Shown: positions 7,002 through 13,213 of the stretch, one piece after another
How the letters are laid out: each line of letters begins with the position of its first letter
Position numbering within the stretch: the stretch's first letter is position 1
Source: an uncultured bacterium
GTDB taxonomy: Bacteria > Actinomycetota > Coriobacteriia > Coriobacteriales > Coriobacteriaceae
Assembly: GCA_905215835.1 (NCBI GenBank)
Contig: CAJMRR010000011.1
Span: 1-22,391, forward strand
Length of the DNA stretch: 22,391 nt
Direction of reading: 5' to 3'
The notes under the pieces: generated by a model
Told to the model about the DNA's origin: nothing
Database searches by the model: none
Seen by the model: only the letters and a program-made list of their open reading frames with translations
Position numbers and translations under genes: made by a program

Positions 7002-7430
7002 ATGAGCTGGACGTTCGTGGTACTAGCGCTGGTGCTCTTTCTCTTTGCGATCTACATTGGCTTTTTGTGCGGCCAGTGGGCGTGCGAAAAGCGCGTGATC
7101 ACCAAGCGCGACTACTGGATTGCCAACTTTGCAGGAGCGGCGGCAGTCGTCCTGCTGACTTGGGTGTTCTCGCTGTTCCCGCTGGTGCAGTTTGCGCCGA
7201 TCGGCTGGCTCGGCGGCTTTATCGCCGGTCTTAAGATGAGCTTTGGCGAGTCCGTCGGTCCGTGGCGCAAGCACGACGAGGTCTTTAACGTCAACAAGGC
7301 TCATCGCGCCGCCGCCGACGCGGGCGACGCTGAGGAACGCCGCCGCGCACGTCGCAATGGCGCGGCCGACCGACAGCTCATCTCGGTCACCGATGACAGC
7401 AAGGGTGCTGGCAAGCACGCTAAGAAATAG
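7002..7430 (+). CDS. Small membrane protein of unknown function
   Basis: This 142-residue protein starts at ATG 7002, 5 nt after the previous stop, with GGGGAG upstream. Hydrophobic segments at about residues 4-24 and 42-60, and a weaker one at 64-80, predict two or three membrane spans. A basic loop (CEKRVITKRDYW) lies between the first two. The last 60 residues are hydrophilic and rich in Arg and Ala, presumably cytoplasmic. I do not recognise the family. The tight spacing suggests cotranscription with the dehydrogenase before it and the HEAT-repeat protein after it. Confidence 0.75.
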   Translation: MSWTFVVLALVLFLFAIYIGFLCGQWACEKRVITKRDYWIANFAGAAAVVLLTWVFSLFPLVQFAPIGWLGGFIAGLKMSFGESVGPWRKHDEVFNVNKAHRAAADAGDAEERRRARRNGAADRQLISVTDDSKGAGKHAKK

Positions 7431-7445
7431 TAAGAAGAGGTAACT

Positions 7446-8144
7446 ATGGCAGAAAACAAAGACGAACAGCTCACCGACGAGGAGCTGGCACAGCTTCAGC
7501 TGGCAGAGGAGAACGAGAACGCCGTCGACCGTCTGGTCCAGGAGCTCGGCTGCCCCACGCGCCGCATCCGCCAGTTTGCCGCTCGTGTGCTGCACCTGCT
7601 TGCCGAGCGCGATCCGCAGCGCGTCGTGCCCTGCGTGCCCGCGCTGATCGAGGCGCTCGACCGCCCCGAGGCGCAGACCCGCTGGGAGGCCCTCGATGCC
7701 CTGACGGCGCTCGCTACCACCTGCCCCGAGCAGCTGGGCGATGCCTTTGAGGGCGCCGAGACTGCACTGTTCGACGAGATCTCCTCCACGCTGCGCTATG
7801 CCGCCTTCCGCCTGCTGTGCGTGTGGGGTGCCACGAGCGTCGAGCGTTCGCGCGAGGCTTGGCCCATCCTGGACGAGGCCATCCAGTGCTACCACGGCGA
7901 CCTTGAGTATCGCGATATGCTCGGTTGCTTGTACGAGTTTGGCCAGGGCGAGATCGACGCCGAGGTCGCCGAGAAGCTCGCGCTGCGCCTTAAGTTCGAC
8001 GCCGAGAACGGCAAGGGCAGCTATCTCAAGGCCCGTTCGAGCGAGATTTGCGAAATGCTTGTTAAACGTTTTGGCCTGGATCTCTCCAAAAAGAAGAAGC
8101 GTGCTAGCGTTAAAAAATCTGACGACGCCGAAAACGAGGAGTAA
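7446..8144 (+). CDS. HEAT-repeat-like cytoplasmic protein
   Basis: The 232-residue product has an acidic N-terminus and then paired amphipathic helices of HEAT type. Examples are RIRQFAARVLHLLAERDPQRVVPCVPALIEALDRP (about 39-73) and TRWEALDALTALATTCPEQ (about 77-95), followed by further helices to about 190 and a Lys-rich, then acidic end. Such repeats are protein-protein scaffolds, and no enzymatic motif is present. The gene starts 15 nt after the membrane protein gene (AAGAGG ribosome binding site) and ends 6 nt before the isocitrate dehydrogenase gene. The partner is unknown. Confidence 0.8.
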   Translation: MAENKDEQLTDEELAQLQLAEENENAVDRLVQELGCPTRRIRQFAARVLHLLAERDPQRVVPCVPALIEALDRPEAQTRWEALDALTALATTCPEQLGDAFEGAETALFDEISSTLRYAAFRLLCVWGATSVERSREAWPILDEAIQCYHGDLEYRDMLGCLYEFGQGEIDAEVAEKLALRLKFDAENGKGSYLKARSSEICEMLVKRFGLDLSKKKKRASVKKSDDAENEE

Positions 8145-8150
8145 CAGATT

Positions 8151-9236
8151 ATGGCGCACGATGTAGTCCTGATTCCCGGTGACGGTATCGGTCCCGAGAT
8201 TACGCAGGCCATGCGCCGCGTGGTCGAGGCAACCGGTGTCCAGATCAACTGGAACGTCCAGGAGGCCGGCGCCGGCGTCATGGACAAGTTTGGCACGCCG
8301 CTGCCCCAACATGTGCTTGATGCGGTCGCCGAGACCAAAGTTGCCATCAAGGGCCCCATCACCACACCGGTCGGCACGGGCTTCCGCAGCGTCAACGTGG
8401 CCCTGCGCAAGCATTTCGACCTGTACGCCTGTGTGCGCCCTTGCCTGTCACAGCCGGGCGACGGCTCTCGTTTCCGCGATGTCGACCTGGTTATCGTGCG
8501 CGAGAACACCGAGGACCTCTACGCCGGCATCGAGTTCGATGAGGGCGCTGCCGAGGTCGAGGAGCTCTCGCAGCTCGTTGAGCGTTCGGGTCAAAAGACC
8601 TTCGCCGCCGATTCCGCAATCTCGATTAAGCCGATCTCTATCGCCAAGAGCCGCCGCATTGTGGAGTATGCCTTTGAGTATGCCCGCCGCTGCGGCCGCA
8701 AAAAGGTGACGGCCGTGCACAAGGCCAATATCATGAAGGCGACCGACGGCCTGTTCCTGCGCGTGGCGCGCGAGGTGGCCGCCAGCTATCCCGATATCGA
8801 GTTCAACGACAAGATCGTCGACGCTACCTGCATGGGTCTGGTCCAGAACCCCAATGACTTCGATGTCCTGGTGCTGCCCAACCTGTACGGCGATATCGTC
8901 AGCGACCTGTGCGCTGGCCTGGTGGGCGGCTTAGGTATGGCCCCCGGCTCCAACATCGGTGCCGACTGCGCCATCTTCGAGGCAACGCATGGCTCCGCGC
9001 CCGATATCGCTGGCCAGGATATCGCCAACCCCACGGCCGAGATTCTGTCTGCGGCTATGATGCTCGATCATCTGGGCGAGAACGATGCGGCCAATCGTAT
9101 CCGCGCCGCCGTGTCCGCCACGCTCGACGAGGGTAAGCAGGTTACCGGCGACGTATGTCGTGCCCAGACCGGCTCCGTCGAGGGCGCCGTGGGCACGCAG
9201 GCCTTTGCCGATGCCGTTATCGCGCACCTGGCCTAA
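8151..9236 (+). CDS. icd: NAD-dependent isocitrate dehydrogenase (short, IMDH-like form)
   Basis: This 361-residue member of the isocitrate/isopropylmalate dehydrogenase family shows LIPGDGIGPEI (7-17) and the isocitrate-type loop with Ser80, Asn82 and Arg86 (GFRSVNVALR). It also has RENTEDLYAG (117-126), Lys191 and the metal-binding Asp248/Asp252. Ser-x-Asn in the loop favours isocitrate over isopropylmalate, and no leu genes are nearby. At the coenzyme pocket it reads HGSAPDIAG, with Asp285-Ile286 where NADP enzymes such as E. coli Icd have Lys-Tyr. This is the classical NAD-type pair. The enzyme makes 2-oxoglutarate, probably for glutamate synthesis in a fermenting anaerobe. Homoisocitrate or tartrate activity cannot be excluded. 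Confidence 0.88.
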   Translation: MAHDVVLIPGDGIGPEITQAMRRVVEATGVQINWNVQEAGAGVMDKFGTPLPQHVLDAVAETKVAIKGPITTPVGTGFRSVNVALRKHFDLYACVRPCLSQPGDGSRFRDVDLVIVRENTEDLYAGIEFDEGAAEVEELSQLVERSGQKTFAADSAISIKPISIAKSRRIVEYAFEYARRCGRKKVTAVHKANIMKATDGLFLRVAREVAASYPDIEFNDKIVDATCMGLVQNPNDFDVLVLPNLYGDIVSDLCAGLVGGLGMAPGSNIGADCAIFEATHGSAPDIAGQDIANPTAEILSAAMMLDHLGENDAANRIRAAVSATLDEGKQVTGDVCRAQTGSVEGAVGTQAFADAVIAHLA

Positions 9237-9248
9237 GACATGCAGGCT

Positions 9249-9280
9249 GCAAACGCCTAAATAGTACTTAAGTGTTTGCG
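9249..9280 (+). other. Imperfect hairpin downstream of icd
   Basis: GCAAACGCCTAA and TTAAGTGTTTGC form an imperfect inverted repeat in the space between icd and the next terminator-like hairpin. It is probably part of the 3'-end structure of the operon mRNA. Confidence 0.35.
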
Positions 9281-9295
9281 TATAACCTGAGAATC

Positions 9296-9329
9296 AATAC
9301 GCCCGGCACTCTGTCGGGCGTATTCTATT
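9296..9329 (+). terminator. Probable terminator of the icd cluster
   Basis: AATACGCCCG (9296-9305) and CGGGCGTATT (9315-9324) form a perfect 10-bp stem with a 9-nt loop, followed by the T-poor CTATT. It closes the four-gene cluster ending in icd. Confidence 0.65.
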
Positions 9330-9362
9330 GAAGACTATGTTTCCTAACAAGGAGTAACTGAT

Positions 9363-10457
9363 ATGGGTCTGATTCAAAAGAAGGACGAGAAGGACGAGAT
9401 CGACGGCATCCAGATCATCGAGCGCGGCGAAGGCCCCGACGGTGACGAGGACGAGAAGATCGATCCGGTCGCCGGTACGTCTGCCGAGCACATTGCCGCC
9501 GGCACGACGGCCGAGGAGGAGGACGCCCGACTGGAGGCTCAGATTGCCGCGGATGCCGCTGACGAGAATCTGATGCCCGAGGCCCAGGATGAGGACGACG
9601 ATATTCTGGGTTCCGATGAAGACGACCATGCATCCAGGCACAAGAAGACGATGATTGCCGCCTTTGTGGTTGCCGTCGTGCTCGCCGCCGTGGTCGGCTT
9701 CTTTATTGGCAATGGCGGCTTTGGCGGCAAGGGTGTCGGCTCGTCGACCCTGACCGAGGACCAGCTCGATTCGACCGTGGCAAGCTATAGCTACAACGGC
9801 AAGAAGAGCGACATCACCGCGCGCGAGGCCATCGAGAGCCAGTACAGCCTCGACACCGTCAAGGATAGCGATGGCAACTACACCGCTCCTTCTGCCGACG
9901 TCATCCTGTCCTACGTGCGCAACAAGATCCTGCTCGACGCTGCCGAGGACGAGGGCATTACCGTCTCCTCTAAGGAGATGAAGCAGTACGCCGAGGAATC
10001 CATCGGCACTTCGGACTACAAGACCATGGCCACGCAGTATGGCGTGTCCAAGGACCAGGCCAAGCAGATCGTCCGCCAGTCCGCGACGCTGCAGAAGCTC
10101 TACAAGAAGAAGGTGGGCGATAGCTCCGCAAGCATGCCGACCGCCCCGACCGAGCCTGCTGACGGCAACGAGGAGACCGCGAGCAAGGACTACGCCGATT
10201 ACATCATCAAACTTGCCGGCGACGAGTGGGATAGCGAAAAGGGCACCTGGAAGGACGCCGATAGCACCTACGCTAAGGCCTTCGCTGACGATGCCTTTAC
10301 GGCTGATAGCGCTACCTACAAGCAGGCCATGACCGCCTATTACACCGCCTACCAGCAGTACTCTTCGCAGGCTTCGAGCGCCAGCTCCAAGTGGACCGAG
10401 TATGCTAACGGCCTGTATGCCAAGGCCAACATCAGCATCTACGGCCTGTTTGCGTAA
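9363..10457 (+). CDS. Membrane-anchored SurA/PrsA-like chaperone domain protein
   Basis: This 364-residue protein starts with a very acidic cytoplasmic segment (1-93). One membrane span follows at about 95-116 (TMIAAFVVAVVLAAVVGFFIG), then an external domain. Residues 170-250 have the helical N-terminal chaperone pattern of SurA/PrsA/trigger-factor-like proteins: SYVRNKILLDAAEDEGITVSS, KQYAEESIGT, YGVSKDQAKQIVRQSATLQKLYKKKV. No parvulin isomerase domain follows. Instead there is a Ser/Ala/Tyr-rich helical end. It may help secreted proteins fold outside the membrane, but this is inferred from fold resemblance only. AAGGAG lies upstream of the ATG, and terminators on both sides suggest a single-gene unit. 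Confidence 0.75.
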   Translation: MGLIQKKDEKDEIDGIQIIERGEGPDGDEDEKIDPVAGTSAEHIAAGTTAEEEDARLEAQIAADAADENLMPEAQDEDDDILGSDEDDHASRHKKTMIAAFVVAVVLAAVVGFFIGNGGFGGKGVGSSTLTEDQLDSTVASYSYNGKKSDITAREAIESQYSLDTVKDSDGNYTAPSADVILSYVRNKILLDAAEDEGITVSSKEMKQYAEESIGTSDYKTMATQYGVSKDQAKQIVRQSATLQKLYKKKVGDSSASMPTAPTEPADGNEETASKDYADYIIKLAGDEWDSEKGTWKDADSTYAKAFADDAFTADSATYKQAMTAYYTAYQQYSSQASSASSKWTEYANGLYAKANISIYGLFA

Positions 10458-10499
10458 GGTTTGCCTGCACTACTGCGCGTTAACCGATCACCTGATTAA

Positions 10500-10535
10500 G
10501 CCCGCTAGAACGGACAACGTTCTAGCGGGCTTTTT
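10500..10535 (+). terminator. Intrinsic terminator
   Basis: GCCCGCTAGAAC (10500-10511) and GTTCTAGCGGGC (10519-10530) form a perfect 12-bp stem followed by TTTTT (10531-10535). Confidence 0.92.
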
Positions 10536-10613
10536 GTTACCGAAACCACTGGGGTAGGCCTCGAGCCCGCACAATGCTCCATCGGGTTCCCCTAATTCAT
10601 CTGGGAAAACGAC

Positions 10614-10627
10614 TGCAAACGATTGCA
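10614..10627. promoter_or_regulatory. cre-like / LacI-family operator
   Basis: TGCAAACGATTGCA matches the Bacillus catabolite-responsive element pattern TGNAANCGNWNNCA at all fixed positions and is itself a dyad (TGCAA/TTGCA). A near-direct repeat, AACGACTGCA/AACGATTGCA, overlaps it. Whether this lineage has a CcpA-type regulator is not shown here. Any LacI-family protein could bind such a site. Confidence 0.45.
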
Positions 10628-10631
10628 AGTA

Positions 10632-10663
10632 ACCGGTGAACGGTCGAAAACTACCGTTCACCG
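10632..10663. promoter_or_regulatory. Operator-like dyad 1 (CGGTGAACGGT, inverted pair)
   Basis: CGGTGAACGGT (10634-10644) and ACCGTTCACCG (10653-10663) form a perfect 11-bp inverted repeat with an 8-nt centre. The left part reads ACCGGTGAACGGTCGA (10632-10647) and recurs with one change at 10850-10865. Confidence 0.55.
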
Positions 10664-10847
10664 ATAATCTCAAAACTGGTTCTAACTGGTATTAAGTCAA
10701 AAAGACCAATTCACATATCTTCACAATGACCTGCAATTTTTCTACACGCTATTTTTAGCCGCCCTGCGTTGTTTAGACACAGGAAAAGATCCGATCTTTT
10801 GCCAAAGCATTTCGGAACGGTTTCAAAACCGCAGGTAGAAGTGTTAA

Positions 10848-10884
10848 CGACCGGTAAACGGTCGATTTATCACCGTGAGCGGTG
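10848..10884. promoter_or_regulatory. Operator-like dyads 2 and 3 (ACCG-N4/5-CGGT)
   Basis: ACCGGTAAACGGTCGA (10850-10865) is the second copy of the dyad-1 sequence, flanked as CGACCG-GTAAA-CGGTCG (10848-10864). CACCG-TGAG-CGGTG (10871-10884) is a related shorter dyad. Both lie 50-90 bp upstream of the likely -10 at 10935, a usual position for an activator site. Confidence 0.5.
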
Positions 10885-10934
10885 CAAAAACGTTTTACCG
10901 TATGAATCAACGAAAGCGACCTCTTCTGGGGTGA

Positions 10935-10986
10935 TATAGTGACAACAACACGTCACGTGGTTACTACCAGTTTAGAAACCACTGGT
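10935..10986 (+). promoter_or_regulatory. PTS operon promoter -10 and GntR-type operator
   Basis: TATAGT (10935-10940) is a likely -10. TGGTTACTACCAG (10958-10970) follows, just downstream of the expected start point, where a repressor would block transcription. It has TGGT-N4-ACCA symmetry like the NagR/DasR operators of GntR/HutC regulators, and the same 13 nt occur before agaS at 15243-15255. A further ACTGGT (10981-10986) can pair with ACCAGT (10966-10971). GTGAC-N8-GTCAC (10939-10956) is another dyad in between. Confidence 0.6.
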
Positions 10987-11033
10987 CTTCAAAGTACGCT
11001 TTCTAAGAAGCTTTAAGGGCGAGCGCCCGCTGG

Positions 11034-11076
11034 CTTCCGAAAATCATCGGACTCAGATCGTACACACCTTCGGAAG
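11034..11076 (+). promoter_or_regulatory. Hairpin covering the IIA ribosome binding site
   Basis: CTTCCGAA (11034-11041) and TTCGGAAG (11069-11076) form a perfect 8-bp stem. The 3' arm overlaps the Shine-Dalgarno GGAAGGG (11072-11078), which lies 8 nt before the IIA start codon. Confidence 0.45.
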
Positions 11077-11086
11077 GGAAATTTGA

Positions 11087-11530
11087 ATGGTTGGCTTTAT
11101 TCTTACCGGTCATGGACAGTTCGCACCCGGCCTCGCAAGCGCTATCGCTATGGTTGCTGGCGACCAGCCCGCTTTTACCGTCGTTCCTTTTGAGGGCGAC
11201 CAGGCTGCTTCCTACGGTGAGGATCTCCGCGCCGCTATTACCGCCATGCGCGAGGAGTGCGATGGCGTGCTCGTCTTTACCGACCTGCTTGGTGGCACCC
11301 CGTTCAACCAGGCGATGATGATTGCCCAGGATGTCGACAACGTCGAGGTTCTGACCGGCACCAACCTTCCCATGGTTATTGAGCTTCTGTTCCTCCGCGG
11401 CAACGCCACGCTCGCCGAGCTTGGCGAGCAGGCCGTGACCGTTGGCCAGACGGGCATCACCGCCCAGACGGTCGCATCCGTTGCCGGCTCCGACGAAGAG
11501 GATATCTTCGGCGACGAGGACGGCATCTAA
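11087..11530 (+). CDS. PTS mannose-family component IIA
   Basis: This 147-residue cytoplasmic protein has the EIIA(Man) fold. ILTGHGQFAPGL carries the phospho-accepting His9, and VFTDLLGGTPFNQA (residues 63-76) is the second family motif. It takes the phosphoryl group from HPr-His and passes it to IIB. The 20 or so C-terminal residues are acidic. It starts the operon, with GGAAGGG upstream of ATG 11087, and its stop overlaps the next start by one base (TAATG). The operon belongs to the mannose/sorbose/GalNAc PTS family. Context (AgaS, deacetylase, LacC-like kinase) favours GalNAc or galactosamine. Confidence 0.93.
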   Translation: MVGFILTGHGQFAPGLASAIAMVAGDQPAFTVVPFEGDQAASYGEDLRAAITAMREECDGVLVFTDLLGGTPFNQAMMIAQDVDNVEVLTGTNLPMVIELLFLRGNATLAELGEQAVTVGQTGITAQTVASVAGSDEEDIFGDEDGI

Positions 11531-11811
11531 TGGCCGATTTCGGAGCCAACGTCCTGAGCTCCTCGGTCGCCCTTTTAGGCCTGCTTGTCATCATGGGCTT
11601 GATTTACACCATCTGGTCGCAAATCAACATGAAGAAGAAGCAGAAGTACTTCAAGGAGCTGCACACCGAGCTCAAGCCGGGTCAAGAGGTTCTTTTCGCC
11701 GGCGGTATCTACGGAACCGTCAAAGGCATCGAAGGCGAGAAGGTCCAGATCAAAGTCCGATCCGGAGCCGTCGTAGATGTTTCGCGTTACGCGATTCAGG
11801 AGATCAAGTAA
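11530..11811 (+). CDS. yajC: YajC family membrane protein inside the PTS operon
   Basis: This 93-residue protein has one N-terminal membrane span (about 9-30, SSSVALLGLLVIMGLIYTIW) and a short basic stretch KKKQKYFKEL. The YajC soluble domain follows: LKPGQEVLFAGGIYGTVKGIEGEKVQIKV, ending SRYAIQEI. Elsewhere YajC is the small subunit of the SecDF-YajC complex. Here it starts on the last base of the IIA stop codon and is followed by IIB, with no secD/secF in sight. YajC-type genes are known within mannose-family PTS loci of streptococci (for example the hyaluronate cluster). It is probably a PTS-associated paralogue whose role is unknown. Confidence 0.9.
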   Translation: MADFGANVLSSSVALLGLLVIMGLIYTIWSQINMKKKQKYFKELHTELKPGQEVLFAGGIYGTVKGIEGEKVQIKVRSGAVVDVSRYAIQEIK

Positions 11812-11847
11812 CTGTCGTCAGCAAATAACGAAAGGAAGCTGATCAAC

Positions 11848-12330
11848 ATGGCAGAACCCAACATTCTTCTTACCCGCATCGATAACCGACTGGTTCATGG
11901 TCAGGTTGCCACCCAGTGGAACTCCACCCTGGGCTCCAACCTCATCCTCGTCGCCAACGACGACGTGGCGTCCAACACCATGCGCCAGAACCTCATGAAG
12001 ATGGCCGCTCCCGCCGGCGTCGCTACGCGTTTCTTCTCTCTGCAGAAGACCATCGACGTCATTGGCAAGGCGAGCCCGCGCCAGAAGATCTTCATCGTGG
12101 CCGAAACACCGGAAGACGTGCTTACGCTCGTCAAGGGCGGTGTGCCTATAAAGAAGGTAAACATCGGCAACATGCACATGTCGGAAGGAAAGCGCCAAGT
12201 CGCCACCTCCGTCGCAGTTAACGACGAGGATGTCGCTGCGTTTAAAGAGCTGCAGGAATTGGGGGTGGAGTTGGAGATCAGGCGCGTTCCGAGCACGCCT
12301 GTTGAGGACACGAGCAAGCTCTTCTCGTAA
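11848..12330 (+). CDS. PTS mannose-family component IIB
   Basis: The 160-residue protein opens with ILLTRIDNRLVHGQV, the family motif with the phospho-accepting His17. It continues through VKGGVPIKKVNIGNMH (95-110) and FKELQELGVELEIRRVP near the end. It receives the phosphoryl group from IIA and gives it to the sugar as it passes through IIC/IID. AAAGGAAG precedes ATG 11848. The paralogue at 21568 shares about half of its residues but has lost the His. Confidence 0.93.
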   Translation: MAEPNILLTRIDNRLVHGQVATQWNSTLGSNLILVANDDVASNTMRQNLMKMAAPAGVATRFFSLQKTIDVIGKASPRQKIFIVAETPEDVLTLVKGGVPIKKVNIGNMHMSEGKRQVATSVAVNDEDVAAFKELQELGVELEIRRVPSTPVEDTSKLFS

Positions 12331-12347
12331 TCCTCGTGATCCACGTT

Positions 12348-12397
12348 GTCAGGAGTGAAACCCTGACGTTCTGTACGTGAAATCCAAAGTGCGTACA
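12348..12397 (+). other. Two intra-operon hairpins between IIB and IIC
   Basis: GTCAGG/CCTGAC (12348-12353 with 12362-12367) and TGTACG/CGTACA (12372-12377 with 12392-12397) form two stem-loops in the 90-nt gap. No T-tract follows, so mRNA processing or stability is more likely than termination. A strong Shine-Dalgarno, AAAGGAGGAG, follows before IIC. Confidence 0.4.
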
Positions 12398-12420
12398 TAC
12401 ATTTTGAAAGGAGGAGCAAG

Positions 12421-13213
12421 ATGGAATACTCGATCATCCAGATCGCTCTGGTCTTCGTCGTCACGTTCATCGCGGCAATCGACCAGTTTGACTTCCTCGA
12501 GTCTCTCTATCAGCCCATCGTCACCGGCGCCGTCATCGGTCTTATCCTTGGCGACCTCAACACCGGTCTTCTCGTGGGTGGTACCTATCAGCTCATGACG
12601 ATCGGCAACATGCCGATCGGAGGCGCTCAGCCGCCTAACGCCGTCATCGGCGGCAGCCATTCTCGCTATCGCCACGGGCCTCGAGCCCAACGCGGCAGTC
12701 GGCCTCGCCATTCCGTTCGCTCTGCTTGGCCAGCTTGGCGTTACCCTGGTCTTCACGCTTATGTCCCCGCTTATGTCCACGGCCGATAACATGGCTCACA
12801 ACGCGGACACCAAGGGCATCGAGCGCCTGAACTACTTCGCCATGGCTCTGCTCGGCCTGATCTTCGCTGTCGTCGTCACCCTGTTCTTCATCGCTGGCGC
12901 TACCATCGGTCAGACCATCGCTTCTGCCATCCCGACTTGGCTGCAGACCGGTCTCTCCGCTGCAGGCGGCATGATGCGCTTCGTCGGCTTCGCCGTCCTG
13001 CTCAAGGTTATGATGAACCGCGATATGTGGGGCTTCTTCCTCATGGGCTTTGGCCTCGCGCTCATCACCGTTGCCAACGATTCGCTGGCAACCCCTGCTC
13101 TGCTCATCCTCGCTCTCATCGGCTTCGGCATCGCTTTCTGGGACTTCCAGCAGCAGACCGAGCTGAAGGGTGCAGCTGTTTCTGACGGAGGTGACTTCGA
13201 AGATGGCATCTAA
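12421..13213 (+). pseudogene. PTS mannose-family component IIC, disrupted by a +1 frameshift
   Basis: The first frame (12421 to about 12654) encodes a normal IIC start: MEYSIIQIALVF, then FDFLESLYQPIVTGAVIGL, GDLNTGLLVGGTYQLM and GNMPIGGAQPPNAVIGG. It then turns into Arg/His-rich nonsense and stops at 12789. The natural continuation, AILAIATGLEPNAAVGLAIP through the remaining membrane helices, is in the next frame from 12656 to TAA 13211-13213. Dropping one base (for example A12655 in GGCGGCAGCC) restores a 263-residue IIC with its hydrophobic helices. No slippery site that would support programmed shifting is evident. This is either a real mutation, which would disable the transporter, or a sequencing or assembly error. 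Confidence 0.85.

Larger units (their letters stand above)
10536..11086 (+). promoter_or_regulatory. 550-bp control region of the PTS operon
   Basis: No gene fits in this stretch, which is clearly more AT-rich than the flanking genes. It contains a cre-like palindrome (10614-10627), repeated ACCG/CGGT dyads, a 17-nt perfect palindrome AAAAGATC-C-GATCTTTT (10784-10800), a likely -10 TATAGT (10935-10940) with no good -35, a GntR-type operator (10958-10970) and a hairpin that covers the IIA ribosome binding site (11034-11076). The lack of a good -35 and the many dyads suggest activator-dependent or multi-input control. Confidence 0.6.

Noticed and set aside
7023..8414. 463-residue minus-strand open frame
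   Set aside because: It is antisense to three well-supported genes and its composition is typical of a mirror frame in high-GC DNA.
10784..10800. AAAAGATC-C-GATCTTTT palindrome as a terminator
   Set aside because: It lies 250 nt after a strong terminator with no transcript expected to end there. The stem is AT-rich, and an operator is the more likely reading.
12641..12661. Programmed -1 frameshift in IIC
   Set aside because: The continuation is in the +1 frame and no X-XXY-YYZ slippery heptamer is present at the junction.
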